From Watersipora subatra (lineage: Eukaryota > Bryozoa > Gymnolaemata > Cheilostomatida > Watersiporidae), in NCBI RefSeq assembly GCF_963576615.1, contig NC_088708.1:62660672-62724671 (forward strand): a DNA stretch of 64,000 nt, written 5' to 3'. A model generated the notes under the pieces. It saw only the letters and a list, made by a program, of their open reading frames with translations, was not told the DNA's origin and did no database searches. The position numbers and the translations under genes are program-made. This document shows, piece after piece, positions 62,001 through 64,000 of this stretch (the first letter of the stretch is position 1; the number at the start of each line of letters is the position of its first letter).

Positions 62001-63131
62001 AACAAATTCATGTGCGAATAACACATTAATATTTAATAGCTATTAAATACCTGATTAATGTTTGTTGAAAACTAGCCCTCACTACATCGCTGGTGAATAG
62101 ATCAGAAAGTGATGTCACTGCAGCAGTTTTTGTTTCATGAAAAATACATATTTCAACTCTCTTCAGAATACCAGCTCACCAACTTAATGGCTATAGCAGA
62201 ATTTTTATGCACATGAACATGTTTTACATACATTAATGTCCTCCAAATTTCCGAAGTTGAAAGTTAATCAACTATAAATGCTAAGAATAGTTATCAATTT
62301 TTGTGAGTTCTCATCGCTTAGCAACTTTTTATAGAATTGATCCATCAAACTCATAAAATACCATTACATTAAAATTAATTTTTTTGCCAAAAAAAATGTA
62401 ACCGCCAAAATAGTACAATTTTACACTTATAATAACTAAACCTTCACATTTATTAGAATGAGTCAATTAAAAAATATTGGTTTAGGTATAGCATAGCACT
62501 TGGGCAACAAATTAAAATGAAATTTTGATTGAAACCGTTCATCATATTATTTGTACAAAAAATTAATAACCTTATCATATTGTGTACACGGCTATTTATG
62601 TACATCCAATCTGGTTATCATGCCAGCTCCAGTAACACATATGTGACACAAGCAACTCACGAATTTCAGGAGTAGTTATTGAAATGACGGCAGCTGCTGA
62701 CTCCAAGTTATTATTATTCACAGCTGTTACATGAAACTGTACTACTGTGTTACCATCTGCATAGACATTTCTGGTGGTAACTGATCTGGGTTTTACGGTA
62801 GACTCCAAGGCAGGGTATCTGGTATTATATGTCTCTATACTTTCACAGTTCTCCTTCAGTGGTTTCTACAAAGTTTCCATTGTCTTTTATTACAGTATTC
62901 ATATAAAGAAATTTCAATGACCTTTTTGATATCAGTGTTTCCATGCAGAGTATGAAAAGTATGCAAGACATCACCTTTGTATAGTAGCAGCTTTAGCAGC
63001 AATATTTAACAAACAACTATGTACTAATAAATAGCTCACCTGCCAGTTAACAGTATACATCAGTCTCTCTCTACCAGCTTGTCGAGTTGTAGTTGGCTCT
63101 CCAAAGGAAACGCTGCGAGGGGCTGATGAGG
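19133..63131 (-). CDS. Receptor-type protein tyrosine phosphatase, FN3 ectodomain, tandem PTP domains (5' partial)
   Basis: Thirty-three exons with matching phases at every junction give 1403 codons plus TAA. Exons 5'-3': 63131-63040, 62865-62661, 53850-53741, 52931-52757, 51743-51637, 51346-51157, 50977-50874, 46779-46605, 46490-46399, 46244-46031, 43278-43175, 42409-42214, 39431-39308, 39128-38837, 37971-37926, 35228-35099, 34265-34177, 31454-31318, 31091-31001, 30656-30583, 30368-30332, 29854-29757, 29195-29070, 28776-28628, 28100-27965, 25273-25127, 23003-22907, 21726-21668, 21566-21447, 21332-21198, 20836-20685, 20041-19906, 19207-19133. Type I membrane protein: six FN3 domains, membrane-proximal domain, helix, D1 with WPDHGVP and HCSAGVGRTG, and D2 lacking both catalytic residues. 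D1 should remove phosphate from tyrosine on cytoplasmic targets; D2 is probably regulatory. Signal peptide and any further ectodomain lie upstream of the window. I cannot name an orthologue. Confidence 0.93.
20967..21034. repeat. Imperfect hairpin in a D2 intron
   Basis: atacctgttgactattt at 20967 pairs with the complement at 21016-21034 (tatagtcaacgggtat), with one or two mismatches and a ~30-base loop. Confidence 0.6.
21727..22906. other. Intron, nothing recognised
   Basis: Intron between the second and first D2 exons; no coding or repeat signal seen. Confidence 0.5.
23004..25126. other. Intron, nothing recognised
   Basis: Intron between the D1 and D2 parts of the phosphatase gene; AT-rich without named elements. 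Confidence 0.5.
25127..31454 (-). CDS. Phosphatase catalytic domain D1, nine exons after the wedge exon
   Basis: Ten exons from 31454 to 25127. Order: wedge helices (IPLAHLTEYIS), PENRGKCKYINLYP, DFINASF, GYDEGELFIAAQGP, NDFWLMI, VMVTNIIE, the KCEQYWPDD block, QFHFTSWPDHGVP (WPD acid loop), GPILVHCSAGVGRTGTF (catalytic Cys and Arg of the P-loop) and VKEQYYFLH (Q loop). All catalytic residues are present, so D1 should be active. The usual KNRY loop reads KCKY, keeping the stacking Tyr but changing Asn-Arg. The HC|SAG junction splits the P-loop between exons 28776-28628 and 28100-27965. One exon, 30368-30332, is only 37 bases. Confidence 0.95.
25400..25640 (+). repeat. tRNA-derived SINE
   Basis: Box-A-like gtggattagtagtctaaaatgc, then box B ggttcaattcc (25464-25474) at tRNA-like spacing, then an unrelated body with ctgggctggctaaaactg and cccttaccactggg. 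The head is not a foldable tRNA. It lies in the intron upstream of exon 25273-25127, antisense to the gene. Confidence 0.6.
26304..27109. mobile_element. Fold-back (palindromic) element flanked by TTAA, number 1
   Basis: TTAA at 26304-26307 and 27106-27109 flank a ~798-base sequence whose halves are near-complementary for almost the full length. Arm ends read ACCATAACTGTCACATAC and its complement. Matching internal words include cagacacgctgattctgatttt / aaaatcagaatcagtgtgtc and ccgcccataaattt / atatttatgggcag. The centre is near 26706. No frame is present. TTAA duplications are the hallmark of piggyBac-type insertion, so this may be a non-autonomous member. Confidence 0.8.
27606..27647. repeat. 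Perfect 17-bp hairpin
   Basis: Arms cgacttaaacaaggtct (27606-27622) and agaccttgtttaagtcg (27631-27647) around gctgtaga. It lies about 320 bases downstream of the P-loop exon in gene orientation. Confidence 0.88.
31455..32993. other. Intron, nothing recognised
   Basis: Part of the intron between the linker and wedge exons; no coding or repeat signal recognised. Confidence 0.5.
32994..33837. mobile_element. Fold-back element flanked by TTAA, number 2
   Basis: TTAA at 32994-32997 and 33834-33837 flank inverted arms of about 170 bases beginning AGGTTGACTTGCA. Arm words: cacattacagttattt / aaataactgtaatgtg, catatttgg versus ccacatattttgcacc, tacaagctcttaaaagct versus agcttttaaaagcttgta. The centre (~500 bases) is unique and non-coding. 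Arms differ in sequence from element 1 but the size and TTAA target agree. Confidence 0.75.
34177..34265 (-). CDS. Phosphatase juxtamembrane linker exon
   Basis: Phase 2 to 1. Encodes FSSKENSETGDFPLNRTDF and a Pro-rich tail (PSVGPPVP). It joins the membrane exon to the wedge exon; a hydrophilic cytoplasmic linker without a named motif. Confidence 0.85.
35099..35228 (-). CDS. Phosphatase transmembrane exon
   Basis: Phase 1 to 2. Reads YPDIEVTEKDLSPSTRN, then a glycine-rich hydrophobic helix (IGIGVGLSVGVIIITGAVLI), then the stop-transfer FLHKRR. The basic residues following the helix place the phosphatase domains in the cytoplasm. Confidence 0.93.
35229..37925. other. Intron, nothing recognised
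   Basis: Intron upstream of the membrane exon. Small frames (35393-35590, 36312-36497) have no family signature. Confidence 0.5.
37926..39431 (-). CDS. Phosphatase membrane-proximal ectodomain, three exons
   Basis: Exons 39431-39308, 39128-38837 and 37971-37926. Contains SIILKPVDLMNV, NYQLIIKNI, a long ~100-residue exon with two Cys (SACD, LTCY), then VNIGDGQALNNYYNAPL and NYSLVVGLIVYLE. This order (YNxPL followed by a Y-x-L-V strand) is the form of the extended juxtamembrane FN3-like domain of many receptor phosphatases, often the site of furin-type cleavage. RSRQMRK near the start of the long exon is a basic stretch but not a textbook furin site. Confidence 0.8.
39432..42213. other. Intron with a GC-richer island
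   Basis: Mostly AT-rich and unrecognised. About 40955-41190 is clearly richer in G and C, and a short (AT)n run lies at 41231-41255. Confidence 0.5.
40955..41190. repeat. GC-richer island, possible transposon fragment
   Basis: Words such as gatcgctgggac, ggacaccgaagcgtccgatggc, cgacaggcctagcccaacggcaccc stand out against AT-rich intron. No frame or tRNA-like box is convincing; a fragment of a LINE or other element is a guess. Confidence 0.35.
42214..43278 (-). CDS. Phosphatase FN3 domain 6 (subtype B), two exons
   Basis: Exons 43278-43175 and 42409-42214. First exon has SSSCVELII and LPNGLILDYT; second begins YSCQYN and has KLCKFES and VTCSVYASNMAGDGP. Cysteine positions match domains 2 and 4. 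The usual B-strand Trp is replaced (ELII), so this is the most diverged subtype-B domain. Confidence 0.88.
42721..42756. repeat. Perfect 16-bp hairpin
   Basis: Arms aaagctttttctcaac (42721-42736) and gttgagaaaaagcttt (42741-42756) around acca, in the intron of FN3 domain 6. Confidence 0.9.
43279..45330. other. Intron, unexplained moderately GC-rich stretch
   Basis: About 43900-44310 is less AT-rich than its surroundings and open on both strands for 60-79 codons, but I recognise no protein family. It may be a transposon fragment. Confidence 0.35.
45331..45430 (+). repeat. tRNA-derived SINE fragment
   Basis: Box-A-like gacagcatagtgtattag, then box-B-like aaggttcagctcc at tRNA-like spacing (45388-45400 region), antisense to the gene in an intron. 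Confidence 0.45.
46031..46490 (-). CDS. Phosphatase FN3 domain 5 (subtype A), two exons
   Basis: Exons 46490-46399 and 46244-46031. First exon runs from DPEKAAVFDEQ to LVNVNITWM; second begins AVTANCKN and has LYPFTNYTVQITTTNN, the FN3 Y-x-V strand. N-glycosylation sequons (NIT, NVS, NYT) are present. Confidence 0.88.
46605..50977 (-). CDS. Phosphatase FN3 domain 4 (subtype B), two exons split by a transposon-bearing intron
   Basis: Exons 50977-50874 and 46779-46605. The first has LSCISVSWTEP and PNGIITGYQ; the second has YRCRAP, VLCNYKSGD and VTCEVRAFTAIGYGP. The 4.1-kb intron between them contains the Tigger/pogo-like element at 47960-50173. Confidence 0.9.
47960..50173 (-). mobile_element. 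Tigger/pogo-like DNA transposon, defective
   Basis: The ends CAGTGGAACCTTG (47960) and its inverted partner CAATAGAACCTTG (from 50173) are the terminal repeats; Tigger elements start CAGT with a GAACC core. Subterminal text aaaaaccgagtt with gagagccgaaac appears inverted at both ends. The transposase is on the minus strand. No clean TA duplication is visible, so the ends have drifted. It lies in the intron between the two exons of FN3 domain 4, in gene orientation. Confidence 0.8.
48400..49993 (-). pseudogene. Broken Tigger/Jerky-type (CENP-B-like) DDE transposase
   Basis: Starts at ATG 49993 with a basic helix-turn-helix (KKRNILRKKIEFKKKLIAKY), frameshifts near KSTIST, continues through a CENP-B-like DNA-binding segment (RGWFDKFKKTSG in another frame), then LLVDNAPAHL with the second catalytic Asp (~49310), and ends with a Tigger-type tail (KKQVTLHKLFTK near 48540). 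The segment carrying the first catalytic Asp (usual form NxDETGLFWK) is missing between about 49500 and 49440. Frameshifts, stops and this deletion show it is inactive. Confidence 0.8.
51157..51743 (-). CDS. Phosphatase FN3 domain 3 (subtype A), two exons
   Basis: Exons 51743-51637 and 51346-51157. First exon begins PTLPSNLSKY and ends RRRVLMYIPKK; second begins DILANCRD and has VTYYTIVYNAVNDEG, the FN3 F strand. The conserved single Cys of subtype A is in LANC. Confidence 0.85.
52394..52620. repeat. Tandem duplication, period about 122 bases
   Basis: gtgtttcattg at 52394 and again at 52516 start two copies that share tacctaaacctttyaagttctata, tgtatttattaa, ctacggttc and ggttacyaaagcaa. Non-coding, within an intron. 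Confidence 0.8.
52757..53850 (-). CDS. Phosphatase FN3 domain 2 (subtype B), two exons
   Basis: Exons 53850-53741 and 52931-52757. The first has STCITLSWLPP and PNGPITGYQ, the FN3 B strand Trp and the classic turn before the C strand. The second has HKC, QLCHF and VECELRSVNSAGN. Four cysteines are shared with the other subtype-B domains, suggesting two disulfides, unusual for FN3. Confidence 0.88.
54274..54544 (-). repeat. 3' LTR
   Basis: On the minus strand begins TGTTGTGGG and ends near CGCACAAAACT. It aligns throughout with 60964-61230. A TATA-like TATATAAGAGC lies at about 54431-54443 on the minus strand. Confidence 0.88.
54545..54555 (-). promoter_or_regulatory. Polypurine tract
   Basis: GCAGGGGAGTG immediately upstream of the 3' LTR on the minus strand, the expected position for the plus-strand primer. 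Confidence 0.7.
54564..55190 (-). pseudogene. Retrotransposon segment downstream of integrase, function unknown
   Basis: Two overlapping-region frames (55190-54873 and 54812-54564) lie between integrase and the 3' LTR. The first begins with Pro/Arg-rich text (LNPRAARATRRPGQY) like the integrase C-terminal tail of gypsy elements. The second (NEANISHSES...) has no match I know. No transmembrane or signal segment suggests an envelope-type protein. Confidence 0.5.
55960..56760 (-). pseudogene. Retrotransposon integrase, degenerate
   Basis: Zinc-binding region remnant (CDVCQAAKN) followed by the catalytic core: VSIELVCLLP, where the first Asp appears as Glu, HTDAGAQFKSKL with the second Asp, and FYKQPE with the final Glu just before a stop. 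Several frame changes occur. Confidence 0.75.
57130..57480 (-). pseudogene. Retrotransposon RNase H, degenerate
   Basis: Reads ILDTDVSGHEIGAVL and KFIAFYSKTFS, the standard gypsy RNase H opening, then loses frame. It follows reverse transcriptase directly. Confidence 0.75.
57536..58325 (-). pseudogene. Retrotransposon reverse transcriptase, degenerate
   Basis: N-terminal part PPPYKLGSMKEAE and GPRSSPVVLIKKKNG, then YFSTLNHVSEYWQVPL where the first catalytic Asp is Asn, PFGLSSTPATFQRLM, and LLYFDDIMVIA with the two Asp of the YxDD box. At least one frameshift or stop separates the N-terminal part from the core. Ty3/gypsy type. Confidence 0.85.
58704..59138 (-). pseudogene. Retrotransposon aspartic protease
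   Basis: The frame opens with IPFLLDTSCTTNLL, a retropepsin active site (D-T-S in place of D-T-G), then LLADGTRFPSYG and DAFLGMQLL, the usual flap and final ILG-like strand. It precedes reverse transcriptase. Confidence 0.75.
59540..60530 (-). pseudogene. Retrotransposon Gag region, degenerate
   Basis: Includes YFIARFLEVAEANCW and LLHLLEVLSKQAEDC in one frame, a gypsy-type capsid signature, then Gln/Lys-rich text (VKQLQEQVQSREGGG) in another. Multiple stops. No clean CCHC zinc knuckle was found. Confidence 0.6.
60948..60956 (-). promoter_or_regulatory. Primer binding site, initiator tRNA-Met type
   Basis: TGGTAGCAG on the minus strand, seven bases inside the 5' LTR. It is complementary to the 3' end of eukaryotic initiator tRNA-Met; the match ends after nine bases. 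Confidence 0.65.
60964..61230 (-). repeat. 5' LTR
   Basis: Direct copy of 54274-54544, with many substitutions and a few short indels. Starts TGTTGTGGAC on the minus strand; TATA-like TGTATAAGAGC retained. Confidence 0.88.
61231..62660. other. Intron remainder, nothing recognised
   Basis: AT-rich intron between the retrotransposon and FN3 domain 1; short frames only. Confidence 0.5.
62661..63131 (-). CDS. Phosphatase FN3 domain 1 (subtype A), two exons
   Basis: Exons 63131-63040 (phase 1 to 0) and 62865-62661 (phase 0 to 1). The first ends RERLMYTVNWQ, the second begins KPLKENCES and ends with the F/G strand text TVVQFHVTAVNN. Subtype A lacks the PNG turn and has one conserved Cys at the start of the second exon. 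It is the most upstream part of the gene I can identify. Confidence 0.85.
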
Positions 63132-64000
63132 CTGCAATAAATTTTCTAACAGTTTAGTAGTTGGTGATGTGCCAAAACGAAAACAAAAACTTTACTGAAG
63201 TTTGTAACTAGACCTGTCAACCTGGTGCTATGCAAATGAGGAAGAAATTAACCTCTAAAGCCTCGCGGTAGCAGAAAAGTTATTAAATGAGGCCTTAGGC
63301 AGGTTAACATTGTATTTCAGCTCCCAAGTTATGCTTAAGTGAATTACAACAATATAAAAACAAATCATGGACAACTTTTACGAACTTAATGTTCTACAAT
63401 TCAGTTCTACAAAAAAAACATTGTATCATATCCATGGTGATGAACATAACATAAACACAAAACTCTCAAAAGATTACTGTAAATGAATTTGGTAATTACA
63501 CAGGAATGCTATATCATCTCTACACTTGAGTTGGCACTAGTTTGAGATGAGGTAGCTGCTGCTCCTTGATGTTTCTTGTTGTAGGTTTTGGTCCATTCTG
63601 GTTTAAATTATGATTCGTACTTGACTTTTTGGACATGACTAATTGGTGGATTGTATCTCGTGACATAAAAACGAGAACATGTCAAGGCCGTAGGAAACGC
63701 CCACCAAAGGGCTATATATAAATATTTGTTTGGACCTATGAGGCGCATAAGCCTACAAAAACTAATGTTCTGAAATGTTTGAGTGCGTAGGTCAACGGCC
63801 AAAAAATTACCAAACGATAATTCTATGGACGAAACCATAAGAAAGTGTCTTTGGCAATACAGCGAGTCTTTCTTTATCATTAGATTGCGCGCATCGCGTT
63901 AATGCTATAGTAACTGATAGATAAATGGCTCGGCATTTTGTTCTAGAGCACAAAACATAAATCTGGGAGTTTGCCAGGAAACTTTATTTTGCAGGACCCT
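63132..64000. other. Upstream intron of the phosphatase gene; no exon recognised
   Basis: No further exon ending in the required phase 1 with a good donor was found. A 90-codon minus-strand frame at 63608-63880 is open and somewhat GC-richer but has no family signature; it may be part of a repeat. Confidence 0.4.

Noticed and set aside
63535..63610. FN3-like text (NGPKPTT) on the minus strand upstream of the first phosphatase exon
   Set aside because: The frame reaches a stop without a good donor in the required phase 1, so it cannot join exon 63131-63040.

Overview
This window is nuclear DNA of an invertebrate animal. It is AT-rich, its genes are split into many short exons with GT..AG junctions, and it carries several transposon classes. 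The encoded families (a tandem-domain receptor tyrosine phosphatase with fibronectin III repeats, and a D8C-domain membrane protein) are animal families. A lophotrochozoan such as a mollusc, annelid or bryozoan would fit, but the phylum cannot be fixed from the sequence alone.

Two genes can be reconstructed exon by exon; they converge tail to tail. (1) Plus strand, about 5171-14596: a five- or six-exon gene for a predicted type II membrane protein, with a short cytoplasmic tail, one membrane segment, a Ser/Thr-rich stalk and a C-terminal eight-cysteine D8C domain (the uromodulin/GP2/OIT3 family module). (2) Minus strand, 19133-63131: 33 exons with fully compatible phases encode the last ~1403 residues of a receptor-type protein tyrosine phosphatase. 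From the N-terminal side these are six FN3 domains, a membrane-proximal ectodomain, a transmembrane helix, a juxtamembrane region, an intact catalytic D1 domain and a degenerate D2 domain. The 5' end of this gene lies beyond the right edge.

Layout. 1-5170: two stem-loops, a 42-bp minisatellite, one copy of a ~1 kb dispersed repeat, a tRNA-like SINE. 5171-14596: D8C gene, with paired hairpins in two introns. 14597-19132: convergent intergenic region with a second copy of the dispersed repeat, apparently nested in a dead hAT element. 19133-35228: phosphatase domains, juxtamembrane region and membrane segment; the introns hold two TTAA-flanked fold-back elements. 35229-53850: ectodomain exons; introns hold a dead Tigger/pogo-like transposon and a 122-bp tandem duplication. 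54274-61230: a GC-richer, defective Ty3/gypsy LTR retrotransposon in an 8.8-kb intron between FN3 domains. 62661-63131: the most upstream exons seen.

The most notable points are the alternation of two FN3 subtypes in an (A-B)x3 array, the loss of both catalytic residues in D2, the invertebrate D8C type II membrane gene, and the repeated occurrence of tandem hairpin pairs. I see no prokaryotic-type system, CRISPR array or ordinary RNA gene.
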